From: Candidatus Limnocylindrales bacterium
GTDB lineage: Bacteria; Desulfobacterota; Binatia; UBA1149; CAITLU01
NCBI GenBank assembly: GCA_035571835.1
Contig: DATNBU010000028.1
Location: 62,001 to 126,000 of the forward strand
DNA: 64,000 nucleotides
Reading direction: 5' to 3'
Below are positions 8,796 to 16,646 of this stretch, piece by piece. Below the pieces are notes generated by a model. It was not told where the DNA came from. It worked only from the letters and a program-made list of their open reading frames with translations, and made no database searches. Position 1 is the first letter of the stretch. The number at the start of each line of letters is the position of its first letter. A program made the translations under genes and the position numbers.

Positions 8796-9860
8796 ATGAC
8801 GACAAACCAGTTCGATCTTCCACGGGCGATGCTCCAGGTGCTGGCGATCGGCATCCTGATCCTGAGCGCGCTGTGGATCGTCAGTCCGTTCCTGGCGGCC
8901 GTCGCGTGGGCGACGACCATCGTCGTGGCGACGTGGCCGCTGTTCCTGCGGCTCGAGTCGCTGCTCACGCGGCGTTCGCTCGCGGTGGCCGCAATGACCA
9001 TCACGCTGCTGCTCGTGCTGATCGTTCCGCTGTCGTTCGGCATCAAGGCGCTCGTCGACAACAGCCACCTGATCGTCGAACAGTCGAAATCCCTCGCAGC
9101 GTTCCGGATTCCCGAAGCTCCGACATGGGTAGCAAGCCTTCCGCTCGTTGGCACGAAGCTCAGCGCACGTTGGCACTACGCCGCCTCGCTGCCACCCGAC
9201 GAGCTCACGGCGATACTGGCGCCGTATGCGCAGCAACTGGCGTTGTGGGTCGTCCAGCAGGTCGGCAGCATCGGCATGCTGGTCGTCAATTTCCTGCTGA
9301 CCGTCCTGATCTCGGCGATCCTCTACACGAACGGAGAATCGGCGGGCCGTTTCGTGCTTCAGTTCGCGCGCCGGATCGGAGGCCAGCATGGCGAAGAAGC
9401 GGCCGAGCTGGCGGCCGGCGCGATTCGCGGAGTCGCGCTCGGCGTAATCGTCACCGCGACACTGCAGACGGTGCTGGTCGCGATCGGACTTCTGGTGGTG
9501 CAGGTGCCGTTCGCGCCGTTCCTGATCGGGCTCGCGTTCGTGTTCAGCGTCGCCCAGGTCGGCCCGTTTCCGGTTCTGATTCCCGTTACGATCTGGCTCT
9601 ACTCGACGAGCGGAGCCACGTGGGGAACCGCGTTCCTCGTATGGTCCCTGGTGTGCGGCCTCATGGACAACTTCGTGCGCCCGGTGCTCATTCGCCGCGG
9701 CGCCGACCTGCCGCTGATCCTCATTTTCTCCGGCGTGATCGGCGGGCTGCTCGCGATGGGAGTCATCGGGCTGTTCGTGGGACCGGTCGTGCTCGCGGTG
9801 GCGTATACGCTGCTCACGGAGTGGGTGTCCGAAGGAGACCCGAACGCGACGTCCATATAA
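8796..9860 (+). CDS. AI-2E family (YdiK-like) integral membrane transporter
   Basis: The 354-residue polytopic protein shows the UPF0118/AI-2E exporter arrangement. Two N-terminal helices (LQVLAIGILILSALW and the following AVAWATTIVVATW) are followed by another hydrophobic pair, a roughly 100-residue polar loop, and a C-terminal block of helices ending in the conserved GLFVGPVVLAVAYTLL segment. DNFVRPVLIRRGADLPLILIFSG is diagnostic for the YdiK branch. Some relatives export autoinducer-2 and others act as Na+/H+ antiporters, so the cargo is undefined. It is followed after 12 bases by the repeat lipoprotein gene, with which it may be co-transcribed. Confidence 0.88.
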   Translation: MTTNQFDLPRAMLQVLAIGILILSALWIVSPFLAAVAWATTIVVATWPLFLRLESLLTRRSLAVAAMTITLLLVLIVPLSFGIKALVDNSHLIVEQSKSLAAFRIPEAPTWVASLPLVGTKLSARWHYAASLPPDELTAILAPYAQQLALWVVQQVGSIGMLVVNFLLTVLISAILYTNGESAGRFVLQFARRIGGQHGEEAAELAAGAIRGVALGVIVTATLQTVLVAIGLLVVQVPFAPFLIGLAFVFSVAQVGPFPVLIPVTIWLYSTSGATWGTAFLVWSLVCGLMDNFVRPVLIRRGADLPLILIFSGVIGGLLAMGVIGLFVGPVVLAVAYTLLTEWVSEGDPNATSI

Positions 9861-9872
9861 GGTGATCCCGCT

Positions 9873-10388
9873 ATGCGAAAACTGCTGATTGCTCTCGTCC
9901 TCGACGTCGCACTGCTCGCTTCACCCGCGCTGCTGCTGGCCTGCGGTACGAGCGCGCCGAAACCGCCCGGTACCGACGCGCCGTCGCGATACCTGTCCAC
10001 TCATTCCAGCGACGGAGAGCGCGCGACGTACCGCGATTCTTCCGGACGCAGTATCGGAACGGCATCGACGAGCGGCGATCGCACGACGTTCCGCGACAGC
10101 TCCGGTCGAGCTTCCGGCACCGCCACGACGTCCGGTGACCGCACGACGTTTCGCGATTCTTCCGGGCGAACCGCCGCGACGGCATCAACGAGCGGGGATC
10201 GCACGACCTTTCGCGACAGCTCGGGGCGTACGGTCGGCACCGCGACAACGTCCGGTGATCGTACGACGTTCCGCGACTCTTCGGGGCGAAGCGTCGGAAC
10301 CGCATCGACAAGCGGGGACCGGACGACGTTTCGCGACAGCAGCGGACGGTCAGTCCAGTCCGCGGACGTGACCGGCAAGCACGAATAG
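9873..10388 (+). CDS. lipoprotein with six 20-residue DSSGR repeats
   Basis: A 171-residue predicted lipoprotein: the hydrophobic leader ends in the lipobox LLLAC with the acylated Cys at 24. After a short linker, residues 43-162 consist of six copies of a 20-residue unit with consensus T-A-[ST]-T-S-G-D-R-T-T-F-R-D-S-S-G-R-x-x-G. The first unit is degenerate (ERATYRDSSG) and the other five are nearly identical. The pattern recalls short RDSSGR repeats in some enterobacterial prophage proteins of unknown function. The repeat likely forms an extended beta-solenoid-like rod, which is inference. It sits between the YdiK-like permease and a membrane-anchored propeller protein. Confidence 0.8.
   Translation: MRKLLIALVLDVALLASPALLLACGTSAPKPPGTDAPSRYLSTHSSDGERATYRDSSGRSIGTASTSGDRTTFRDSSGRASGTATTSGDRTTFRDSSGRTAATASTSGDRTTFRDSSGRTVGTATTSGDRTTFRDSSGRSVGTASTSGDRTTFRDSSGRSVQSADVTGKHE
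9999..10358 (+). repeat. six tandem 60-bp coding repeats
   Basis: The DNA behind the DSSGR protein repeats is a 60-bp tandem repeat with six units. ACGACGTTYCGCGA and CGGTCGNACC-like segments recur at 60-bp spacing. Units alternate in two subtypes (codons for AST versus ATT), suggesting duplication of a 120-bp block. Confidence 0.85.
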
Positions 10389-10390
10389 CA

Positions 10391-11617
10391 TTGCGGCTGC
10401 TATCCGCCACAGTGGTCCTCCTCGCACTGCTGCTCGCTATCGCGATGCTCCTGGCACTGATCGTCCTCGGAATCCTGCAACCGGGCTCAGGACCTCCGTG
10501 GCACTCGGCAGTCTGGGCCGGCGATCGCCCAGTGGCTGCCGAACCCGGAGCTCCCACGCGTGACATCGTACTGACCGCGGACTCCTACGGCGGTACCGTC
10601 ACTGTCTTCGACGCCGTCACCCGCCAGCGACTGAGACAAATCGACGTCGTTCCCGACGGACGTGAGCCTCATGGCATCGCGCGCACCCTCCTCTATCCCA
10701 TGCTGCACCGGATTCAGGGCTCCAACTTCGCTCAGGATCTTTCCGTCTCTCCCGATGGAACGACAATCTTTGTGGCTCGCGGTTACCTCGGAGACGTGGC
10801 TGCTTTCGATCTCGCCAGCGGCAGCTTGCTGTGGCGAACACCGGTGAGCGGCCTTCGTGCGGACCACACAGCCGTCACACTGGACGGCCGGCGATTGTTC
10901 GTCGCCGCAACCACTGCGAATAAAGTCGAAGCGTTCGATACAATCAGCGGCGAGAAGATCGGCGAGTTCGCAACCGGCGAATGGGCGCACGGTATGGAGC
11001 TCTCTCGCGACGGTTCCAAGGTCTACAACGGCAGCATCGGTAACCTGCTGCTCCCGGACAGTCGCAAAGGCGAGCGAAACATCACGGTCGCCGATACCAG
11101 TTCGCTGCGTGTGGAGAAGACGATTCCTGTTGCTGCCGGACTGCGGCCGTTCGTCGTCAGCGATGACGGTTCGACCGCCTACGCGCAGCTCTCGTATTTT
11201 CACGGCCTGGTGAAGATCGACCTTGCCTCCGGACGCGAGACCGCGCGACTCGACCTGCCGGTACCATCAGAAGTCGCGGCGATCGATCCGCACGAGTACA
11301 CCAACGAAGCGGCACACCACGGGCTCGCGATCTCCGGGAACGGACGAACACTGTGTGCAGCGGCGACCGTTTCCGATTACGTTGCCATCGTCGATGCATC
11401 GACCATGCAGATGACCGCGCAAGTGCCGGTCGGCGACGAGCCTGGCTGGGCGGCCACCAGTCCGGACGGACGAAGCTGCTACGTGACGGAACGTGGGCCC
11501 GACAGCGTCGCCGTCATCGACTATGCCAGCGGCACGTTGATCGACCACGTAGCCGTGGGTGATCATCCCCAGGCAATCAAGACCGCACGAGTTGCGGCCG
11601 GACTTCTCAGCAACTGA
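10391..11617 (+). CDS. membrane-anchored YncE/YVTN-type beta-propeller protein
   Basis: A 408-residue protein begins with a very hydrophobic N-terminal segment (residues 3-28) and then a seven-bladed propeller. Blades carry the YVTN/NHL-like pattern: LSVSPDGTTIFVARG, VTLDGRRLFVAA, FVVSDDGSTAYAQL, LAISGNGRTLCAAA and ATSPDGRSCYVTERG, each followed by a V-x-D or F-D-x-x-S strand. Relatives include YncE and the d1-type propellers of nitrite reductase, but no heme motif is visible, so a binding or scaffold role in the periplasm is more likely. TTG at 10391 retains the whole anchor; ATG at 10445 is an alternative. The gene begins two bases after the repeat-lipoprotein stop. Confidence 0.8.
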   Translation: MRLLSATVVLLALLLAIAMLLALIVLGILQPGSGPPWHSAVWAGDRPVAAEPGAPTRDIVLTADSYGGTVTVFDAVTRQRLRQIDVVPDGREPHGIARTLLYPMLHRIQGSNFAQDLSVSPDGTTIFVARGYLGDVAAFDLASGSLLWRTPVSGLRADHTAVTLDGRRLFVAATTANKVEAFDTISGEKIGEFATGEWAHGMELSRDGSKVYNGSIGNLLLPDSRKGERNITVADTSSLRVEKTIPVAAGLRPFVVSDDGSTAYAQLSYFHGLVKIDLASGRETARLDLPVPSEVAAIDPHEYTNEAAHHGLAISGNGRTLCAAATVSDYVAIVDASTMQMTAQVPVGDEPGWAATSPDGRSCYVTERGPDSVAVIDYASGTLIDHVAVGDHPQAIKTARVAAGLLSN

Positions 11618-11628
11618 AACGCACTCGT

Positions 11629-13104
11629 CTAGTGAATCGTCACGACGTTGCTTATGTACGCAATGGGCGTGACCTCTTCGCCATCACCGACGAACATGTA
11701 GCAGTCCACGGTATCGCCGGCATTGAAATACGTACCCGTCAGAGTGGAAGAGTTCTGGCCCGGTACGCCGCTGCCGCTGACCTCCCAGAAGTAGATATAC
11801 GACGGGCTGTCTCCGTCGGCATCGTAGAAGCCGTTCGGCGTACAGGTCATCGTGGACGATTCAAAGGCCGTCGTCGGCGTCAGCGAGACCGACGTGAGAG
11901 TCGCCGGCGTGTTCTCGATGAACTCCATGTCGCTCGTCACTGCCGACCCGGCGTCTGTTCCATCGTTCGGCGTGACGACGCACTGGATGATGTCGCCCTT
12001 GTTGAAGGACGCTCCCGTCAGCGTGGACGCGGTCTGACCGCCTATCGTCGTTCCGTTCTTCTTCCACGAATATCCGAAGGTTACCGTATCTCCATCCGCA
12101 TCGCTCGTGCCCGACGGTGTGCACGTGAGCGTCGAGGCCTCCTGCGGATCGGTCGGCGTGATCGCCGCCGACGTGACTGCCGGCGCCGTGTTGCCAATGG
12201 TCACGGTATTGCTTGTCAGGGCAGCGCCGTCGGCGGTGCCGTCCGTCGGCGTTACGGTGCAACTCACGCTATCGCCTTTTGCAAAGCTCGAACCACCGAG
12301 AGTGCTGGTCGTGGCGCTGATCGGAGCCAGGTTGACGGTCCACGAGTACGTATACGTGATGGTATCGCCGTCGGCATCGAATCCGCCATTTGGCGTGCAC
12401 GTAAGCGTCGTGTCGGTGTAGGCCGTCGCCGGCGTCAGCGAGACCGACGTGATCGTCGGCGCGGTGTTGTCCGGAGGCAAGGTCGTCGGTGTCCCCGGGC
12501 CGTGGGTAAAGAGCTCCACGATGTCCGCCGCGGCATCGTCGACGAGCTGGGCCACTTCAGCGGATCGATCCGCGGGCACGCACGTTTCGGCGAGGTCGAT
12601 CTTCGCGAAGGCGTCGGTCATGGCGGTGGCGGCCTTCGTGACGCAGTCGGCATCGGGCGCGAAAGGTGTGCTCGCCTTGGCGGCCGTCGAATAGCACTTC
12701 AGGAGCGCCTTGCACTTCTTGGCGGCGGCTTTGATTTTCTTCGACGCGCACGCGCTCACCGTATAGGCGAGCTCGCCGTCGGAGACATCGAAGGCCATGC
12801 CGGACAGCGAGCTGTTCGCGTCGGTATCGACGTTTTCGAAATCACAGGAAAGCGCATCCTCGGCCTTGTCGAGCTTTCCGCCGAATTTCACCTGCGCGTC
12901 GATCACACACGTCGAATCGACCATTGCGCTGCTCTTTGCGGCCTTGCTGTAACATCCGAGAACGCTGGAGCACGCCTTGCCGGCGGCGCCGATCTGTTTG
13001 CTGCGACACGCTTCGGCGTCTGCTGCGACAGCCGGCCGGGCGGCTGCGAAGATGGAAAGCGCAATGGCGGCAGCGGAAACGATCAGACTGCGAGATACGT
13101 GCAT
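11629..13104 (-). CDS. secreted protein: paired cysteine-helix modules plus three Ig-like repeats
   Basis: A 491-residue exported protein with signal peptide ending ARPAVA. Residues about 28-200 hold two homologous modules, each with C-x3-K-x-I-x-AA-x-K-x-C, a CYS-x-AAK motif and two later Cys residues; they look like helical hairpins held by disulfides. After a linker with PGTPTTLPPDN come three ~90-residue repeats to the C-terminus. Each contains TSVSLTP or a variant, T-C-T-P-[NS]-G, DADGD and a final V-x-C-x-x-x-x-x-DG strand, resembling bacterial Ig/cadherin-like domains with a calcium-type DxDGD loop. Function is unknown; adhesion or surface-layer roles are plausible. It is convergent with the propeller gene, 11 bases away. 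Confidence 0.8.
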   Translation of the reverse strand: MHVSRSLIVSAAAIALSIFAAARPAVAADAEACRSKQIGAAGKACSSVLGCYSKAAKSSAMVDSTCVIDAQVKFGGKLDKAEDALSCDFENVDTDANSSLSGMAFDVSDGELAYTVSACASKKIKAAAKKCKALLKCYSTAAKASTPFAPDADCVTKAATAMTDAFAKIDLAETCVPADRSAEVAQLVDDAAADIVELFTHGPGTPTTLPPDNTAPTITSVSLTPATAYTDTTLTCTPNGGFDADGDTITYTYSWTVNLAPISATTSTLGGSSFAKGDSVSCTVTPTDGTADGAALTSNTVTIGNTAPAVTSAAITPTDPQEASTLTCTPSGTSDADGDTVTFGYSWKKNGTTIGGQTASTLTGASFNKGDIIQCVVTPNDGTDAGSAVTSDMEFIENTPATLTSVSLTPTTAFESSTMTCTPNGFYDADGDSPSYIYFWEVSGSGVPGQNSSTLTGTYFNAGDTVDCYMFVGDGEEVTPIAYISNVVTIH

Positions 13105-13220
13105 GGAAGATCCTCCGGAAATCGTCGACGGTCGCGACGACTAAGCCTTCGGCCGACCTGTGTCCAGCCGCTGAGGGCGGCGCACGATGTAACCGGTCGA
13201 GGTTTCGGGTATGCGGACGC

Positions 13221-13694
13221 ATGATGATTGCGGTCCTGACCCTCGCGTGCAGCGCTGGTGCGGCGACGATCGGCGGCGTGTTCCTGGGTTTCTCGGTCTT
13301 CATCATGCAATCGCTCGCACGACTGCCCGCGAACCAGGGCATTGCGGCCATGCAGAGCATCAACGTCGTGGTGCTCGAGTCGCGCTTCGTGCCGCTGTTC
13401 GTCGCGACCAGCAGCCTGAGCGTGGCGTGCCTGATCGTATCGTGTTTTTTCTGGACGCAGCCGGGCTCGCCGCTGCTCTTCTACTGTGGAGCGCTGTTTC
13501 TCGTGGGCTCGGCGCTGGTCACGCTCGCATGCAACATCCCGAGAAACGAGAAGCTCGAGCACATGGACGCCGAATCGCCAGAGGCTCTCGAATACTGGCC
13601 GCAGTACGTTCGAGAGTGGACGTTCTGGAACAGCGTTCGCACGGCGGCGTCGCTGGCGTCGGCAGCCCTCGGCGTGCTGTCGGTGCTCCGCTGA
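13221..13694 (+). CDS. DUF1772 (anthrone oxygenase-like) membrane protein
   Basis: A 157-residue protein with four predicted membrane helices. The DUF1772 signature is visible: GGVFLGFSVFIMQSL in helix 1, a MQSINVVVLESRF loop, ACNIPRNEKLEHMD after helix 3, and WTFWNSVRTAASLAS before the last helix. Fungal relatives are anthrone oxygenases of polyketide pathways; bacterial members are functionally undefined. An ATG at 13224 follows directly and cannot be excluded as the start. The gene is divergent from the Ig-repeat protein gene. Upstream in-frame codons extend far into the antisense of that gene and are rejected. Confidence 0.82.
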   Translation: MMIAVLTLACSAGAATIGGVFLGFSVFIMQSLARLPANQGIAAMQSINVVVLESRFVPLFVATSSLSVACLIVSCFFWTQPGSPLLFYCGALFLVGSALVTLACNIPRNEKLEHMDAESPEALEYWPQYVREWTFWNSVRTAASLASAALGVLSVLR

Positions 13695-13974
13695 ATACGG
13701 GCCTGCGCTTCGCGCCGCGCGGGATGCGACGAAACGCACTTTGAGCGCTCCGAGATCGCACTCTGGGCGCTTCGGCATCGAAACGTCGCGGCTGTCCATT
13801 TTTGTACGCCGCGTGCGCGCTGAATATGTACGAAATCTGGCCTTTGCATCCATGCGTCGTTAAGATGCGTGCTGCGGTGGAGTGGTGGTGGTGGCGGAGC
13901 GGTGCCGGGTTCTCCGGTGATCCGCGAGGTCTCCACGAGCAGACGCTGCGAGAAAACTCAGGAGGCCTTCCAGT

Positions 13975-14880
13975 ATGAAGAAACAATTATTGACGTGCAG
14001 CGCGGTGCTCGCGCTCGCACTGCCGTCCGCGGCATTCGCGGGCGCATACGGTGAGCGGGAGGAAGCGACCGAGTCGCCCGTTTCGCCGCCGGCGGTGCAG
14101 ATGCGAGAGGAAGTTCAGGAGAGCGAGGCGTTCTACCGCTCGTTCGCAAGCTTCATCACCGACGCGGAAACTTCCCGCGGCGTGTGGGCGGAAGTCGGAA
14201 GCCTGTACTTCAACGACGACACACGCGGCATCGATATCGATGGCGCACACACGTTCCTGCACGTCTCGTACGGCCAGGAGATGTGGGAAGCCGGCCTGCT
14301 GCTGCCGTACGAATACGTCAAACTCGATGCCGGCTTCGGAAATTTCGAAGGAGATGGCGTCGGCGATCTCAGCCTCTGGGGCAAAATCGTTCCGGTTCGT
14401 ACCGACGTATTCACGCTCGGCATCGGCATGAGCGCGAGCTTCCCGAGCGGTGACCAGCAGGCGTTCACGTCGGACGAATACGGCTTCAATCCGTTCCTTA
14501 CGGCAGGCTTCGTTGCCGGACCGGTCCACCTCGGGACTTCGGTCGGCTACTCGCGCTTCACCGACAGCGAGAGATCCGACGCGTTCACCTACAGCGCCGA
14601 TGTCCTCGCGCCGATTGGCGACATGGTCGTGCTGCGAGCGGAGCTGATCGGTGCGCACTATGCGGACCTCCATCAGAACGAAGGCCACGGCGTGACGTCG
14701 TCGGACATCACGGCATTCGGCGGCGTCGGCGACGACCCGGTGAGCGTCGTGCCCGGCGTGGACATCATCTTCCCGATCGGCGACGCGGGGCAGCTCATGC
14801 TGCGTCCGACGGGAGCGATCGGCATTTCCGACGCGGCCGACTGGCAGCTCGGACTCAGCATCGCGTTCGCGCAGACCTGA
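13975..14880 (+). CDS. outer-membrane beta-barrel protein (transporter-like)
   Basis: The 301-residue protein has a classic signal peptide (MKKQLLTCSAVLALALPSAAFA) and alternating beta-strands rich in Gly and aromatic residues, ending in an aromatic-containing C-terminal strand (LGLSIAFAQT). The motifs EYVKLDAGFGNFEGDGVGDLS and GIGMSASFPSG resemble the transporter/MetA-pathway phenol-degradation family of outer-membrane channels. No substrate can be assigned. An AGGAGG ribosome site lies eight bases before the ATG. Its transcript should end at the strong hairpin at 14934-14967. Confidence 0.8.
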   Translation: MKKQLLTCSAVLALALPSAAFAGAYGEREEATESPVSPPAVQMREEVQESEAFYRSFASFITDAETSRGVWAEVGSLYFNDDTRGIDIDGAHTFLHVSYGQEMWEAGLLLPYEYVKLDAGFGNFEGDGVGDLSLWGKIVPVRTDVFTLGIGMSASFPSGDQQAFTSDEYGFNPFLTAGFVAGPVHLGTSVGYSRFTDSERSDAFTYSADVLAPIGDMVVLRAELIGAHYADLHQNEGHGVTSSDITAFGGVGDDPVSVVPGVDIIFPIGDAGQLMLRPTGAIGISDAADWQLGLSIAFAQT

Positions 14881-14885
14881 TCGAA

Positions 14886-14905
14886 GGTCTGCGTTCGCGC
14901 AGACC
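14886..14905 (+). other. perfect UUCG-tetraloop hairpin after the barrel gene
   Basis: GGTCTGCG-TTCG-CGCAGACC is an 8-bp perfect stem closed by the stable UUCG loop. Its right part repeats 15 bases of the coding 3' end (14862-14876) as a direct repeat. It may protect the mRNA 3' end or simply reflect a local duplication. Confidence 0.7.
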
Positions 14906-14933
14906 CGACCCACGGTCTGCGCTCTGCGGGACG

Positions 14934-14967
14934 GCCCGGGCGACGAAAGTCGCCCGGGCCTTTTTTT
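14934..14967 (+). terminator. rho-independent terminator of the barrel gene
   Basis: An 11-bp perfect stem (GCCCGGGCGAC / GTCGCCCGGGC) with a GAAA tetraloop is followed by seven T residues. This is a textbook intrinsic terminator for the plus strand and the strongest seen in the window. Confidence 0.95.
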
Positions 14968-15077
14968 GCCCGACGATCCTGATTCATGCGGAAACCGGCT
15001 TGTGTCGATGCGCTACGGCGATGGGCTTGTTGTTGCGATGCGCAGCGCCGCCAGCGCGGCAATGTCCCTGCTGTACG

Positions 15078-15097
15078 AACATTCCGCGGGGAATGTT
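15078..15097. repeat. ACATTCC/GGAATGT palindrome, relic left end
   Basis: AACATTCC-GCGG-GGAATGTT: 8-bp arms around a 4-base centre. It corresponds to the left-end palindrome of the HNH element at 57268. Confidence 0.85.
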
Positions 15098-15138
15098 GCG
15101 GGATGGAGGCGCGCGCGGTGAGCAATCTCGCCAACGCG

Positions 15139-15158
15139 AACATTCCCCGCGGAATGTC
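15139..15158. repeat. ACATTCC/GGAATGT palindrome, relic right end
   Basis: AACATTCC-CCGC-GGAATGTC, with the centre inverted relative to the copy 41 bases to its left, so the two palindromes form a close inverted pair as in REPIN-type doublets. It corresponds to the right end at 58877. Confidence 0.85.
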
Positions 15159-15278
15159 GGGCGATGGCGGGCGCTCGCTCGGCTCGCGACCCCGAAGCAC
15201 CCACACAAACCCGCGACGAGCCCTTTCACCTGCGGTTTCGTGCCCGTTCCGTCAGGACCGCCCGATGCCAGCGGTCGC

Positions 15279-16592
15279 TCAACTTTTGAAGAGCCGGAGC
15301 TGATCCTGCGTGGCGACCGGCCTTGCGCGCTTCGGCTGAGCCGAACGATCGTGCGTGAGGACCGTCGCACCGCCGAGGCCTCGACTGGCTGCCCGTTCGG
15401 CAGCGACGACGTCTTCGAACGTGGCGCTGCCGCGGTTCTCGAGCATGCGCGCCTGCTCGTCGAGCCGGCGGATTGCGGCAAGCTTCTCGTCGTTGCCGAG
15501 CTTCGACAGCGCAAGCGCATGTTTGAGCGTTGCGATCGTCTCGTCGTAGACGCGCAGCGGGACGGGAAACGGATGGCCGTCCTTTCCGCCGTGCGCGAAG
15601 GCGAATCGTGCGGGATCTTCGAAGCGTACGGGTGTCCCGTGAACCACTTCGCTGACGAGCGCGAGCGCGGCGACGCTTCGTGCGCCCATGCCGGGCGTCA
15701 GCAGCAGCTCTTCGTAGTTGCCCGCTCCGTGATCGGCCGCAGCAGCGAGGGTTCCGCGCAACCGGCGCAGGAACACATCGGTCGGGCGCACGTCGTGGTG
15801 CGCGGGCATCGCAAGATGCGGCGGCATCGCGGGCTCGTCCGGTCCGAAAATCTCGACGTTCGCAGGCTCTCCTTCCCGCATCCGTTTGAGCACGTCGACG
15901 ACCTGATCCGGGCCGGCCTGTGCGAGCGCGAGCTGTTTGTCGCGCGACGGGCGGGCTCTTCGGTCGGTCATGTTCAGAACCGTGCCGTGCGGCGGCCCGT
16001 CGATGGCGGCGTGCGGCTCCTCGACGAAGCTCGTCAGGCCTTCGGACAACCAGTGATAGCGCCGCGCCTGGCGCCGGTCGGTATTCATCCCCTGCTGCAC
16101 GACCACCCACGAGCCATCGCGCGCGAGCACGAAGCTGTGCAGATAGAGATCGAAGCCGTCCTGGACCGCAGCGCTGTCGACCTTCGCCGCCAGCCGGCTC
16201 GCGCGCGCCAGCCCGTTTCCGTCCACCCCGATGCGCTCGCCGATGCCGATCAGCTCCTGCGGCGTTCGCCTCGAATGGCGGCCGCGGCCGCCGCAGACGA
16301 AGATCCCGAGCTCATCCTCTATCGGAGCAAGACCGCGCTTGAGCGAACCCATCACGCTCGTCGTGATGCCGGAGGAGTGCCAGTCCATTCCCATCACCGC
16401 GCCGAACGACTGGAACCAGAACGGATGCGCGAGGCGGCGGAGAAACTCGTCGCGGCCGTAATGATGGACAATCGTCTCGGCAATCAGCCGGCCGAGACGC
16501 GTCATGCGCTCGGCGAGCCATGGGGGGACATGCCCGCCATGGAGTGGCAGGTCGGCGCTTCCCGTGCGGCGGCCGTGGTGCAGTCTCGCCAT
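15279..16592 (-). CDS. DUF763 domain protein
   Basis: The 437-residue protein matches the DUF763 family over its whole length. It has the N-terminal RRTGSADLPLHGGHVPPWLAERM, then YGRDEFLRRLAHPFWFQSFGAVMGMDWHSSGITTSVMGSLK, GIGERI, QGMN and the late NYEELLLTPGMGARSVAALALVSEVVHG helix-hairpin-helix-like segment. The family occurs in archaea and scattered bacteria and has no established biochemical role; the HhH-like segment suggests nucleic acid contact. Two motif blocks are given here only in part. It is the last gene of a minus-strand block and stops before the palindrome relic. Confidence 0.85.
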   Translation of the reverse strand: MARLHHGRRTGSADLPLHGGHVPPWLAERMTRLGRLIAETIVHHYGRDEFLRRLAHPFWFQSFGAVMGMDWHSSGITTSVMGSLKRGLAPIEDELGIFVCGGRGRHSRRTPQELIGIGERIGVDGNGLARASRLAAKVDSAAVQDGFDLYLHSFVLARDGSWVVVQQGMNTDRRQARRYHWLSEGLTSFVEEPHAAIDGPPHGTVLNMTDRRARPSRDKQLALAQAGPDQVVDVLKRMREGEPANVEIFGPDEPAMPPHLAMPAHHDVRPTDVFLRRLRGTLAAAADHGAGNYEELLLTPGMGARSVAALALVSEVVHGTPVRFEDPARFAFAHGGKDGHPFPVPLRVYDETIATLKHALALSKLGNDEKLAAIRRLDEQARMLENRGSATFEDVVAAERAASRGLGGATVLTHDRSAQPKRARPVATQDQLRLFKS

Positions 16593-16646
16593 GCAGCAAT
16601 GTTAGGCGATGCGCGCCCGGATGCGAGAGGGAAAAAGGCGTGGACG

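Larger units (their letters stand above)
15040..15159 (+). mobile_element. 120-bp deletion derivative of the HNH palindrome element
   Basis: The left 58 bases (GCGCAGC...ATGTCCCT...ACGAACATTCC...GGGGAATGT) align with the left flank of the HNH gene at 57232-57287. The right part (ATGGA-GCG...GCAATCTCGCC...CGAACATTCC...GGAATGTCG) aligns with the last codons of the HNH gene and the palindrome at 58877-58896. The roughly 1.5 kb between them in the full-length element is missing here. The rest of the 14881-15278 intergenic stretch holds the hairpin and terminator and nothing else recognised. Confidence 0.7.

Noticed and set aside
10001..10378. Minus-strand frame with VVRSP repeats
   Set aside because: It is the antisense reading of the DSSGR tandem repeats and lacks a start context.
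15078..15158. Operator or LexA-type box for a nearby gene
   Set aside because: The palindromes lie between two convergent gene 3' ends, not upstream of a gene, and extended homology to the HNH element ends explains them better.
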